A DNA stretch of 64,000 bases, from NCBI GenBank assembly GCA_016794465.1, contig JAEUKA010000013.1, forward strand, positions 1-64,000, written 5' to 3'. A model generated the notes under the pieces. It was not told where the DNA came from and did no database searches. It worked only from the letters and a program-made list of their open reading frames with translations. Source of the DNA: Myxococcales bacterium. GTDB lineage: Bacteria > Myxococcota_A > Polyangia > Palsa-1104 > JAEUJZ01. A program made the translations under genes and the position numbers. This document shows positions 43,672-52,503 of the stretch, piece by piece; positions within the stretch are counted from its first letter, which is position 1; each line of letters opens with the position of its first letter.

Positions 43672-44744
43672 AAGACCTCGACTGGGCGGCGGCGTTTCTG
43701 GGTCGGTTTGCGATTCCGCTGTGCTCGGGGGGAATGGTGTCACTGGGCGTGCCGCTGCTGCAAAAAGGAACCGACCGACTGCTGCGAGCGGTGCCGGCGG
43801 GCCTGGATGACACGACGCTGGGAGTGGCGCTGGCGGTGGCGAGGCAAAGGCCCCTGCGCGAGCTGGGAATCTACGCGGACAAGCCGCTGCTGGCGACCGA
43901 TCCAAGCGCGCTGCGGCTGCTGGCGGGACTGCATGACGCGCTGTTCCTGATCCATCCGCGTGGTCGCGAGCTTGCACCCAGCCGTCGCGCCGGTCTGCTG
44001 CAGCAGGTCCGCAAGCAGCTGGTGACGGCGGCGGAGTCACTGCCCGAGCTGCGTCAAAAAGGGGAGCAAGAGCGCTCGCTGTGGTCGCTGCTGCTCGGTC
44101 GCTACAGCTTGCTGGCGGGTCTGTGGACGCTGCGGCCCGCGCGCACCCAAGCGGACAAGGCGGAGCCGTATTCGCTGGAACACGAGGTGTTAGAGGTCGC
44201 TTTGCAGGGAATCCAGCAGCCGCTGGTGCGGTATCTCGGACTGGCTTGCCCGCTGGCGCTGCTGCTCCGGCCCCCACCGGGACCGCTTCGGCTGATCGAG
44301 CTGCTGCCTTGGCTGGCACTGCCGAAAGTGACCCGCCTGTTTGTGACTGCGCAGCTTCGCCATGGCACGGCGCAGGCTCTGGCGCGGCTCGGGGAAGCGC
44401 TGCTGCACGTCTTCGATACGGCGCGGCCTTCTCAGGAGAGTCCGACGACCCAGCAGCTGTGGCTCCTGCTCGGCGTACACAGCCTGCTGCACCTGCGAAC
44501 GGCGATTTCCGAAGGTCTGCCGCCGGTCCAGCCGAGTCAAAGCGACGAGCCTCTGTCCGACTCGCTGGCGCTGTATGCAATGGTGTGTCGTCACTGGCCG
44601 TGGCTGGCGACGCCGCCCGATGTGCAGACTGACCAGCGCCTGTCCCAGCAGCTCCTCCGCTACCAAGCAGCCTGTGCCGAGCTGGGCGGGCGCGAGCGAC
44701 AGCAACTTCTCCACTCGCGCTGCCTGCAGGCGCTGAGCCGCTGA
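43668..44744 (+). CDS. Leu-rich helical protein between the upstream partner and MoxR ATPase
   Basis: 358 residues from a GTG that overlaps the preceding stop (GTGA). Mostly helical and Leu-rich (SLWSLLLGRYSLLAGLWTLR; GLACPLALLLRPPPGPLRLI), without a clear signal peptide. No known domain. Only six bases separate it from the MoxR ATPase gene, so the three form an operon. It could be a helical scaffold that works with the ATPase. Confidence 0.65.
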   Translation: MKDLDWAAAFLGRFAIPLCSGGMVSLGVPLLQKGTDRLLRAVPAGLDDTTLGVALAVARQRPLRELGIYADKPLLATDPSALRLLAGLHDALFLIHPRGRELAPSRRAGLLQQVRKQLVTAAESLPELRQKGEQERSLWSLLLGRYSLLAGLWTLRPARTQADKAEPYSLEHEVLEVALQGIQQPLVRYLGLACPLALLLRPPPGPLRLIELLPWLALPKVTRLFVTAQLRHGTAQALARLGEALLHVFDTARPSQESPTTQQLWLLLGVHSLLHLRTAISEGLPPVQPSQSDEPLSDSLALYAMVCRHWPWLATPPDVQTDQRLSQQLLRYQAACAELGGRERQQLLHSRCLQALSR

Positions 44745-44750
44745 CTTTCG

Positions 44751-45953
44751 ATGGATATGCCCATGACGACGAGCGAAACCACCCTGTCCAAACTGCCGGC
44801 GCTGTTGCAAGAGCTTGGCCGCCGGCTCGGTCGCGAGTTCTTGGCCAAAGACGAGATCATCCGGCTGCTGCTGATCTCGGTGGTGGCGGGAGAGCACATG
44901 CTGATCGTCGGGCCGCCGGGAACCGCCAAGAGCGCGCTGGTGCGGACGCTGGCCCAGAAGCTGGATGCCCGCTACTTCGAGTATCTGCTGACGCGCTTTT
45001 CGGAGCCGAACGAGCTGCTCGGGCCGGTCGATATCCAGGCGTTTCGCGAAGGCACGTTCCGGCGCCGCACCGAGCACATGCTGCCCGAAGCGGAGCTTGC
45101 CTTTCTCGATGAGATCTTCAAGGCCAGCTCGGCGATCTTGAACAGCCTGCTCGGACTGCTGAATGAACGGCGGGTGCAGATTGGCGCCGAGCGTATTGAT
45201 GTTCCCCTGCTCGCGCTGTTTGCGGCCAGCAACGAGGTGCCATCCGATGACAGCTTGGCGGCGCTGCTCGACCGCTTCCTGCTCCGCGTCCGCTCCCACA
45301 ACCTGGAAGGCTTTCACTTTCAGCAGCTGGTGAAGTTTGGACTGCAGCATGAAAAGAAGCTGCTCGATGGCGCGTCGGGCTTGGTCCAGACAACACCCGC
45401 GCCGCTGCTGTCCGCCAAAGACATCCTGCTCTTGCGCCGCGAGCTGGCGACCCGACTCCAGTTTTCCGATGAGTTTTTGAGCGAGTACAAGTCGCTGGTG
45501 GCACAGATTCGCTCGGAAGGAATCTTTGTGTCGGACCGGCGGCTCATCAAGCTGCTGAAGCTGTGCGCGGCGTCGGCGCTGCTCGATGGCCGACCGCAGG
45601 CGGATGTCAGCGACCTGTTTGTGCTCAAGCACACCTGGAACTCGGTCGAGCAGGCCGAGATCCTGGCCGGAGTCGTCGATCCGCTGCTGCGCAGACATCG
45701 CCTAGCGACCGATCAGCCGAGCCGCCGCGATGCCCAAGGTCTGGCCGCGATGCTGGAAGAGCTGGCGACGCTGCGCCTGGGACTTCAGCGAGCCGGAGAG
45801 CTGTCCGATGTGCAGCTGTTTGCCAAGCTGCGCACCCTGGGAGAGCTGCGGGCCGCGCTCCAGCTACACAGCAGTGATGAGAGCCAGCGCGCCGTAAGAG
45901 ACATTGATGCGCTGCTCGATAGCCTGGTCAGTGGCGCCCCGCTCGGGGGCTAA
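44751..45953 (+). CDS. MoxR/RavA-type AAA+ ATPase
   Basis: 400 residues. Walker A GPPGTAKSALV, the RavA-like YFEYLLTRFSEPNELLGPVD segment, Walker B LAFLDEIFKA, sensor 1 FAASNEVPSDD and the arginine finger region ALLDRFLLRVR are all present, followed by a lid and helical tail. MoxR/RavA proteins are chaperone-like ATPases that assemble or remodel partner proteins, often with vWA-domain partners. Here the partners are probably the two Leu-rich proteins encoded upstream. No vWA gene is found in the window. Confidence 0.9.
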   Translation: MDMPMTTSETTLSKLPALLQELGRRLGREFLAKDEIIRLLLISVVAGEHMLIVGPPGTAKSALVRTLAQKLDARYFEYLLTRFSEPNELLGPVDIQAFREGTFRRRTEHMLPEAELAFLDEIFKASSAILNSLLGLLNERRVQIGAERIDVPLLALFAASNEVPSDDSLAALLDRFLLRVRSHNLEGFHFQQLVKFGLQHEKKLLDGASGLVQTTPAPLLSAKDILLLRRELATRLQFSDEFLSEYKSLVAQIRSEGIFVSDRRLIKLLKLCAASALLDGRPQADVSDLFVLKHTWNSVEQAEILAGVVDPLLRRHRLATDQPSRRDAQGLAAMLEELATLRLGLQRAGELSDVQLFAKLRTLGELRAALQLHSSDESQRAVRDIDALLDSLVSGAPLGG

Positions 45954-45968
45954 CCCAAAGGAACCCTC

Positions 45969-48185
45969 ATGACGAGCCCACGCACCCACTTTACGACCTG
46001 CAACCTCTGCGAAGCGATGTGCGGCCTGTCGGTCACGGTCGATGGCGGCAAGATCACCGACATCCGAGGTGATCACGACGACACCTTCTCCGCCGGCCAC
46101 ATCTGTCCCAAGGCCCTGGGTCTGCGCGAGATCTACGAGGATCCCGACCGCCTGCGACAGCCGCAGCGCCGCACCAAAAACGGCTTCGTTCCGATCAGCT
46201 GGGACGAGGCGCTCTCCGAAGTGGCCAGCAAGCTCAGCGCCATTCGCAGCCAGTACGGTCGCAACGCCATCGGCATCTACGCCGGCAATCCCACCGTCCA
46301 CAACCTGCAAGCGCTGCTGGGCTACGCCGGCTTTCTGCGCGCGGTCGGGACCAAGAATCGCTTTGATGCCAACTCGCAAGATGCCAATCCGCGCCTGCTG
46401 ACCAGCCTGCTGCTGTACGGGGAGCAGACGGTGATTCCGGTGCCGGACATTGACCGCACCAGCTACATGCTGATGCTCGGCGCCAACCCTGCGGCATCGG
46501 GTGGCAGCTTGATGACGATGGGCGATGTCAAAAACCGCGTGCGCGGGGTCAAAGCTCGGGGCGGCAAGCTGGTCCTCATCGATCCGCGCCGCAGCGAAAC
46601 CAGTGAGTGGGCGAGCGAGCATCACTTCATAAGGCCCGGTGGCGATGCGGCGCTGCTGCTGGCCATTCTTCACGTGCTAATCGCGGAACAGAAAGTCCGC
46701 TGGGCGGACGTGCGGCGGCGTTCCCATGGCAGCGAGCGGATCGAGTCCCTGGCCCGCGACTTTGCCCCAGCCGACGTAGCGCCCGCGATTGGCATCCCTG
46801 CCGAGACGATTGTCCGCATCGCCCGCGAGTTTGCCGCCGCGCCCAGTGCCGTGGCCTACGGTCGAATCGGAGTCTGTCAGCAAGAGCTTGGCACCACCAC
46901 CAGCTGGCTGATTGATGTCCTGAATCTTTTGACCGGCAACTTGGATCGCGAGGGCGGCGCGATGTTTCCCCAGCCGGCGTTTGACCTTGGCACGCTCAGT
47001 CGCAAGGTCGTCAACAACCATCACGGGCGCTGGCGGTCACGGGTGCGCGGACTTCCCGAAGTCGGCGGCAACCTGCCCGCCGCCGTCATGGCCGAGGAGA
47101 TGGAAACCCCCGGCCCCGGTCAGATTCGCGGCTTCGTCAGCGTCTTGGGCAACCCGGTGGCCTCTGTTCCCAACAGTGCGCGCCTTGATCGAGCCCTGGC
47201 CGGCCTCGAGTTCATGGTGTCGCTCGACTTCTACATCAACGAGACTTCTCGCCACGCCCACATCATCCTGCCCGGCAGTCACGCGCTCGAGCGCTCGCAG
47301 TACGATGTCGTGTTTCACGCGCTGCAGGTTCGCAACACCACCAAGTACTCGCTGCCGGTGCTGCCGCCCGCGCCGGACAGCCGGACCGACTGGGACATTC
47401 TCTACGACCTGTCGATGCGGCTCGGGGGGGTGCGGGTCGGGCTGCCGCTCCTCGACAAAGCGCTGCAGCTGGCCCATCGCGTCGGACTGCGGCCCACCCC
47501 CGACCTCATCGTCGATCTGGCGGTTCGCACCGGCAAGTACGGCGACAAGCTCCTGCCCGGTCGTGAAGGACTCAGCCTCCGCAAGCTCAAGGAAGCGCCG
47601 CACGGAATCGACCTGGGACCGCTACAGCCGTGTCTGCAAGAGCGCATCCGCACCCAAGACGGACAGATTCAGCTCGCGCCGCCGATCCTGGTCGATGACG
47701 TGGCGCGGGTGAAGACCTGGCTGACGAAGGCGCAGGCGAATGCCCAGCAGGCGGACGCGGGTCTTGTGCTGATTGGTCGGCGGCAGCTCCGCACCAACAA
47801 CTCGTGGATGCACAACTGTCCTTCGCTGACCAAAGGCCCGGACCGCTCGGCCCTGCTGATGAACCCCCACGATGCCAGCCGCCTCTCGCTGCAAACCGGA
47901 CAGCACGTCCAGGTCGAGAGTCGCGTCGGCACAGTCACGGTCAAGCTGTCAGTCACAGACGAGGTCATGCCCGGCGTGGTGTCGCTGCCCCACGGCTTCG
48001 GACATCAGCAAGCGGCGGCCACCCTGCGAGTCGCCGGCCCCCTCCCCGGAGCCAACGTCAACCTCCTGACCGATGATCTGGTGCTCGATCCCTTGTCTGG
48101 AACCGCCAGCCTGCACGGCGTCCCGGTTCGCGTCACTCCGGCCCCGACTCCTTCCCACTCCCAGCCTGCGAGCCCCACGCCATGA
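45969..48185 (+). CDS. molybdopterin-dependent oxidoreductase, cytoplasmic
   Basis: 738 residues. An N-terminal [4Fe-4S] motif is formed by Cys11, Cys14, Cys18 and Cys46 (CNLCEAMCG ... HICPK). Bis-MGD binding regions follow (MLGANPAASGGSLMTMGDVK; LVLIDPRRSETSEWA; RPGGDAALLLAIL), and the C-terminal MGD domain reads SLTKGPDRSALLMNPHDASR, then GVVSLPHGFGH. No Tat signal, so it should act in the cytoplasm. The Mo ligand region reads RFDANSQDANPRL, with Ser or Asp rather than Cys/Sec, unlike formate dehydrogenases. Substrate unknown. It overlaps a GST gene by four bases. Confidence 0.9.
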   Translation: MTSPRTHFTTCNLCEAMCGLSVTVDGGKITDIRGDHDDTFSAGHICPKALGLREIYEDPDRLRQPQRRTKNGFVPISWDEALSEVASKLSAIRSQYGRNAIGIYAGNPTVHNLQALLGYAGFLRAVGTKNRFDANSQDANPRLLTSLLLYGEQTVIPVPDIDRTSYMLMLGANPAASGGSLMTMGDVKNRVRGVKARGGKLVLIDPRRSETSEWASEHHFIRPGGDAALLLAILHVLIAEQKVRWADVRRRSHGSERIESLARDFAPADVAPAIGIPAETIVRIAREFAAAPSAVAYGRIGVCQQELGTTTSWLIDVLNLLTGNLDREGGAMFPQPAFDLGTLSRKVVNNHHGRWRSRVRGLPEVGGNLPAAVMAEEMETPGPGQIRGFVSVLGNPVASVPNSARLDRALAGLEFMVSLDFYINETSRHAHIILPGSHALERSQYDVVFHALQVRNTTKYSLPVLPPAPDSRTDWDILYDLSMRLGGVRVGLPLLDKALQLAHRVGLRPTPDLIVDLAVRTGKYGDKLLPGREGLSLRKLKEAPHGIDLGPLQPCLQERIRTQDGQIQLAPPILVDDVARVKTWLTKAQANAQQADAGLVLIGRRQLRTNNSWMHNCPSLTKGPDRSALLMNPHDASRLSLQTGQHVQVESRVGTVTVKLSVTDEVMPGVVSLPHGFGHQQAAATLRVAGPLPGANVNLLTDDLVLDPLSGTASLHGVPVRVTPAPTPSHSQPASPTP

Positions 48186-48931
48186 CCGAGCCCGTGCGCA
48201 TCATCGGCAGCTTTCTGTCCCCCTTTGTTCGCAAGGTCTTGGTGTGTCTCGACCTCAAAGGGATTCCGTATCAGATCGATCCGCTGATTCCGTTCTTCGG
48301 GGATGACCGCTTCTCGCAGCTGAGCCCGCTGCGCCGCGTGCCGGTGCTGATCGATGATCTGGTGACGCTGTGTGACTCCTCGGTGATCTGTCAGTACCTG
48401 GAGGATCGCTACCCGACCCCGCCGCTCTATCCGCGCCACATCGTGCAGCGGGCGGCGGCGCGCTGGCTGGAAGAGTTTTCCGATACCCGCATGGCCGAGG
48501 TCGTGATCTGGCGGGTCTTCAACCAAGTGGCGATTGGCCCGGCGGTGTGGGGCGACTCGACCAACCAGGATGTGCTGCGGCGCGCGCTCGATCAGGAGTT
48601 CCCGAGCATCCTCGACTATCTGGAGAGCCAGCTACCCAGCACCGGCTTCGCCTGCGGAGAGCTGTCGATTGCCGACCTGTCCCTCGGGGCGATGTTCCGA
48701 AACGTCGCGCTGTCGCGAGTCCCTATCGACGACAGCCGCTGGCCCAAGACCGTTGCGTACCTGGGCCGCGTCCTCGCCCTCGACTGCTTCACCAAGCTCG
48801 TGCCGATCGAAAACCGCCTCATCCGCACCGCCCCCCGCCAGCACCGCGCCGCCCTCGCCGACCTAAAAGTCCCCCTCACCCCCGAAACCCTCGCCACCGA
48901 GTCCCCCCGCAAGGGCGTCATGAACACGTAG
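48182..48931 (+). CDS. glutathione S-transferase family protein
   Basis: 249 residues. Thioredoxin-like N-domain (GSFLSPFVRKVLVCLDLKGI, RRVPVLIDDLVTLCDSSVIC with the cis-Pro and the ES-type DS pair) and a helical C-domain (LSIADLSLGAMFRNVALSRV with the N-capping Asp). Ser in SPF is the likely catalytic residue. ATGA overlap with the oxidoreductase suggests joint expression. Its 3' end (RKGVMNT) is copied again after the TPR gene at 52288. Confidence 0.88.
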   Translation: MTEPVRIIGSFLSPFVRKVLVCLDLKGIPYQIDPLIPFFGDDRFSQLSPLRRVPVLIDDLVTLCDSSVICQYLEDRYPTPPLYPRHIVQRAAARWLEEFSDTRMAEVVIWRVFNQVAIGPAVWGDSTNQDVLRRALDQEFPSILDYLESQLPSTGFACGELSIADLSLGAMFRNVALSRVPIDDSRWPKTVAYLGRVLALDCFTKLVPIENRLIRTAPRQHRAALADLKVPLTPETLATESPRKGVMNT

Positions 48932-48944
48932 ACCGGCTGCTCTG
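48907..48944 (+). repeat. direct repeat, left copy (GST 3' end)
   Basis: 38 bases around CCGCAAGGGCGTCATG and CCGGCTGCTCTG at the end of the GST gene match 34 of 38 bases at 52288-52325. The two copies flank the ATPase/TPR pair. Confidence 0.7.
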
Positions 48945-49010
48945 TAGTCGCCAGCGCGGGATTTGGCTCTGGATTCCTGAAGGTTTGGGGTTGTGGTAGC
49001 TTTCGCCTCG

Positions 49011-50456
49011 ATGTCCAAGCCCGAGCGCCCCAATCCGTCGCAGTCAGTGGCCTTGACCCGCCCGCCCGCTTCCGCTGAGCACCTAATACCGGTTGTGGGG
49101 GCGGGCATCGCACGGGGGAATGAGCTTGCCACCGGCCCGGCGCAGGTTCAGGTTGCCGAAACGGTCGAGCAGGTGATGCTGACCTGTCGCCACGATGATC
49201 CGCTTCAGGCAGATGATGTCCGCTACCAAGACCTGACGCGGGGACGGGGCGATCGATCGGCGGAGAAGTTGCTGTGGCGACTTCAGAGGAAGCAGGCTGG
49301 CATATCGGAGCACCTCCTCTTTGCGAGTCATCGCGGTGCCGGCAAGACGACCGAGCTACATCGGCTGACCCAGAGCCTCGAAGCGCGCTATGCGTCGCTG
49401 TACATCGAAGCCAATGTCGCAATGGACTCCCACCGCATCGAGATCGAAGACGTGCTGCTCATCCTGGCGCGACGGATCGAACAGTGGCTGCGGGAGAGAG
49501 GGACTCCGATCGATGCGGGGCTCCTCAAGCAGGTGGAGAGCTGGTTTTTTGAAGCCATTGGCACCACGTCGTGGGGCAAGGACTGGTCAGTGGACGTGGC
49601 GAGTGGGTTGAAGGTGGAAGCGGGGCTGCCGCTGCTGGCCAAGCTGCTTGCGAGCATTACCAGCCTGATCAAAGTGGAGAGCAAGCACCGCGAGGAAGTG
49701 AAAGCTGTCTTTAAGAAGTTCCCAGGGACGCTGCTCGAGAGCGTCAATGCGCTGCTGGATGCGGCCAAGGACATCCTGGCAAAAGAAAACCAAGAGCTGC
49801 TGATCATCATTGACAACCTGGATCGCTACGACCCGGAAGTGATTGATAAGCTGCTCCTTGGCAACGGCGACCGCATTCGCGCCCTGCGCTGCAACTTGAT
49901 CCTGACCCCGCCGATCAGCTTGATCTACCAGCCGCACAGTGAGCCGCTCAGCTCATACTTCCCGTGCCAGGTCATGAACACGGTCCGGCTCCGGCGACCG
50001 GAGCAGCCCTACCCGGCCTTTGATGGCAGTGGTCGTGACGTGCTGCTGGATGCGCTGCGCCTGCGCATCAATCTGTCGACACTCATGCCGGATTCTGCCG
50101 TGCAAGACCGCTTGGTGATGGCTTCGGGTGGGGGAATCCGTGAGCTGCTGTCTTTGCTGAGCGATGCTTGCTTCTACGCGGCAGAGTCTAACCGCTTCAG
50201 CCTGGACGCCATCGAGAAGGCCATTCAAGAGCGCAAGGCGCTGATGCGCGACACCATCAATGCGGAGGGGCTGGCCCCAACGCTGGCGCGGATTGCTCGC
50301 GACAAGCAGCTGTTTGAAGAGCCCAAGTGTCGGCGGGTGCTCTACCTGCGCTATGTCTTCAAGTACAACGGTGACGGCTGGTACGACATCCACCCGCTGA
50401 TTGCAGAGCTACCGGAGTTTCAACGTGCCTTCCAGCAGCTCTCCCTCGTCACCTGA
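49011..50456 (+). CDS. P-loop ATPase (STAND/AAA-type) paired with a TPR protein
   Basis: 481 residues from ATG 49011 (a GTG at 48993 is in frame). Walker A is LFASHRGAGKTTELHRL and Walker B LLIIIDNLDRYDPEVIDK; the order N-terminal charged region, P-loop, long helical insert, Walker B, winged-helix-like C-terminus is that of orphan STAND/AAA_16 ATPases. No effector domain in the same chain. Its end overlaps the next gene by 32 bases. Pairs of such ATPases with TPR proteins occur in NTP-dependent conflict or signalling systems; this assignment is inferred. Confidence 0.75.
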   Translation: MSKPERPNPSQSVALTRPPASAEHLIPVVGAGIARGNELATGPAQVQVAETVEQVMLTCRHDDPLQADDVRYQDLTRGRGDRSAEKLLWRLQRKQAGISEHLLFASHRGAGKTTELHRLTQSLEARYASLYIEANVAMDSHRIEIEDVLLILARRIEQWLRERGTPIDAGLLKQVESWFFEAIGTTSWGKDWSVDVASGLKVEAGLPLLAKLLASITSLIKVESKHREEVKAVFKKFPGTLLESVNALLDAAKDILAKENQELLIIIDNLDRYDPEVIDKLLLGNGDRIRALRCNLILTPPISLIYQPHSEPLSSYFPCQVMNTVRLRRPEQPYPAFDGSGRDVLLDALRLRINLSTLMPDSAVQDRLVMASGGGIRELLSLLSDACFYAAESNRFSLDAIEKAIQERKALMRDTINAEGLAPTLARIARDKQLFEEPKCRRVLYLRYVFKYNGDGWYDIHPLIAELPEFQRAFQQLSLVT

Positions 50457-52275
50457 TGTGCTCGCGCCGCCAGACCGGCAAGCGCTGCTGCGGTTTGTGA
50501 CCTGGAACCTCGACCGGGGCTTCCGCATGGCGGTGGTCGAGGCCGAGAGTCACGCCGAGCGCGAGCAGATCCTGGCGCCTCTTCTGCCGCTGGTCGGTCC
50601 GCGCGTGCTGCAGGTCGATCTGGCCCAGCTCGAAGGCCACAACCTGTGGCACGAGCTGCTGACGCTCTATCAGGAGAGCGCGCCGCGCCTGATCGTCCTG
50701 TCCGGGGTGGTGAGCGGCACCGAGCACGACTACATGCGGCAGCTCAACGTCCAGCGCGATCTGTTCACCCGCGACATGAAGGTGCCCTGGATCGTGCTGC
50801 TCCATCCCGCCCAGCGAGTGCCGCTGCTGACCATCGCGCCGGACTTTAGCGACTACGTGGTGCTGTGGATTCGCAAAGAGCAGTCCGCGCCCACCGAGGG
50901 TCGGAATGCGCCTCTTGAGCCACCGCCCGAGCTCCCGTCTGCGCCGCTGCCGGATGGTGTGCATCCATTCCTTGCGCTGGCAGGGTTCTTGGTTACGGCC
51001 AAGCAGTTCGATCAAGCCGAAGATCTGCTCAGTCAGTTTGATTTGCTGCCAGATCCTCCTGGGAGTGCCAAGTTCCTGCGCCGGATCTTGGGGGCACGAC
51101 TGGCCATTGGCAAAGGTCAGCTCCATTCCGCTGAAAATATGTTGCTTTCTTGCCGGGCAGATCTGGTGGCTGCAACGTCCGGCGCGCCCACTGACAACTT
51201 GTACGGGCTAGAGGTAAGCCTGGGTCAGGTGTTGATGCAACAAGGCCGGTATTCTGACGCCACCAGCGCGTTTGTTCGAGCTGCAGACCTGGCGGCGCAA
51301 GTATTCGGAGACGAAAGTACGCTCTGCTGTATTCCGTTGACTCAGCTCGCCCAGGCTCTGTGGGTCCAAGGCAAGTTTGCCGATGCCGATGAGCAGCTCC
51401 AGCGGTGCTTGGAGCTATATGAAAAAAACCCAGATCATGTTCCGCCGGTGGTGACAGCATCTCTACGGCAAGGGGCGATGCATCTTTTCACGCAGGGACA
51501 GTATGCCGAGGCAGAGACGCTGCTTCGGCATATGATCGCTGCTGACTCCAAGGCTGGAAAACCAGACAGTGAAGGTTCGACTGTGCTGGAGTCCATGCTT
51601 GGCGCCGTATTGCGAGAGCAAGGGAAGTATGCAGAGGCCGCGGACTTGCTGCGGCGGAGCTTGACCAGAAGCGAGCGCCGCTTTGGCATACATGACCCAA
51701 GAACCGATCCCAACAGAATCGCGTTAGCGGGCATTCTTCAGGATCAAGGAAAGGATCTTGAGGCCGAGGAGCTGCTTCGGAGCTGCGTGGTGTTGCAGGA
51801 AGAGTACTCGGGACCAAAACACATAAACTACGCGATGGCCCTCCACGGCTTGGCAAGGAACCTATATCGCCAACGGAAGCACGTCGAAGCGGAGGCGCTC
51901 ATGATGCGCTGTCTTGAGCTCACGGCGCAGACCTTGGGAACTGCTCACCCCATCTATTCATGGATGCTATCGAGCCTCGCCATGATTCGGTTGGAGCTCG
52001 GGAGAGCCGAGTCAGCCGAGACATTGGCCCAGCAGGCGATTGAAATCCTCGAAAAGGTCCATGGCCCGAGTCATCCCACCATGGGTCATAGGCTCTACGA
52101 GCTGGCCTTGATCCAGCACAACATGGGCCAGCCGCAGGCGTGGCAGACGGCGCAGCGGGCGGTGGACGTGCTCACGCAGAGCTTGGGCCAAGAGCATCCG
52201 ATCACCCAGCGGGCGGTGAAGCTGCTTGGTGAGCTACCTGGCCCACAAGGCGCACCGCTCCTCGCCGCCGGGTAA
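50425..52275 (+). CDS. TPR protein with N-terminal ATPase-like (P-loop-less) domain
   Basis: 616 residues from GTG 50425, inside the end of the ATPase gene. Residues about 20-160 resemble the N-terminal domain often linked to TPRs in STAND partners (LNVQRDLFTRDMKVPWIVLL, TIAPDFSDYVVLWIRKE), without a Walker A. From about residue 170 to the end are eight or more TPR pairs (for example QVLMQQGRYSDATSAFVRAA, then ALWVQGKFADADEQLQRCLE). Cytosolic. It probably senses or scaffolds for the ATPase upstream. Confidence 0.75.
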   Translation: MPSSSSPSSPDVLAPPDRQALLRFVTWNLDRGFRMAVVEAESHAEREQILAPLLPLVGPRVLQVDLAQLEGHNLWHELLTLYQESAPRLIVLSGVVSGTEHDYMRQLNVQRDLFTRDMKVPWIVLLHPAQRVPLLTIAPDFSDYVVLWIRKEQSAPTEGRNAPLEPPPELPSAPLPDGVHPFLALAGFLVTAKQFDQAEDLLSQFDLLPDPPGSAKFLRRILGARLAIGKGQLHSAENMLLSCRADLVAATSGAPTDNLYGLEVSLGQVLMQQGRYSDATSAFVRAADLAAQVFGDESTLCCIPLTQLAQALWVQGKFADADEQLQRCLELYEKNPDHVPPVVTASLRQGAMHLFTQGQYAEAETLLRHMIAADSKAGKPDSEGSTVLESMLGAVLREQGKYAEAADLLRRSLTRSERRFGIHDPRTDPNRIALAGILQDQGKDLEAEELLRSCVVLQEEYSGPKHINYAMALHGLARNLYRQRKHVEAEALMMRCLELTAQTLGTAHPIYSWMLSSLAMIRLELGRAESAETLAQQAIEILEKVHGPSHPTMGHRLYELALIQHNMGQPQAWQTAQRAVDVLTQSLGQEHPITQRAVKLLGELPGPQGAPLLAAG

Positions 52276-52287
52276 GCCCCGCCAGCA

Positions 52288-52325
52288 CCGCAAGGGCGTC
52301 ATGCACATCTAGGCCGGCTGCTCTG
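52288..52325 (+). repeat. direct repeat, right copy (GST 3'-end duplicate)
   Basis: Second copy of the 38-base segment seen at 48907-48944. A further shared block, CCCCGCCAGCACCGC, precedes it here (52277) and lies at 48834 in the GST gene, so this copy looks like a shortened duplicate of the GST 3' end. Confidence 0.7.
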
Positions 52326-52357
52326 CCCGGTCCCACTCGGCGCGCTGCCACTCCAAA

Positions 52358-52450
52358 CGCTTGGGAGCGGCACCTCAACGCCCCGAAGTGCCATGCACAA
52401 CGCTTGGGAGCGGCACCTCAACGCCCCCAAGTGCCATGCAGAAGGCTTGG
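52358..52450 (-). repeat. 43-bp tandem hairpin repeat, two copies and a partial third
   Basis: The unit begins CGCTTGGGAGCGGCACCTCA at 52358 and again at 52401 (period 43), with a degraded third start at 52444. On the minus strand it reads TGTGCATGGCACTTCGGGGC and aligns with the 39626 unit at about two thirds of positions without a gap. GGCAC and GTGCC within the unit can pair. Confidence 0.75.
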
Positions 52451-52503
52451 GATGCACACTTCTGCGCCCCCGCAAGGGCGTGATCACCGAACAGTTCCAG
52501 TGG

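Noticed and set aside
43204..44580. Long minus-strand frames opposite the Leu-rich genes (also 40476-41849 opposite the protease and 62037-63080 opposite the M16 subunit)
   Set aside because: Arg/Pro/Ala/Gln-rich antisense products typical of high-GC genes; they lie fully over genes with recognised motifs or operon structure.
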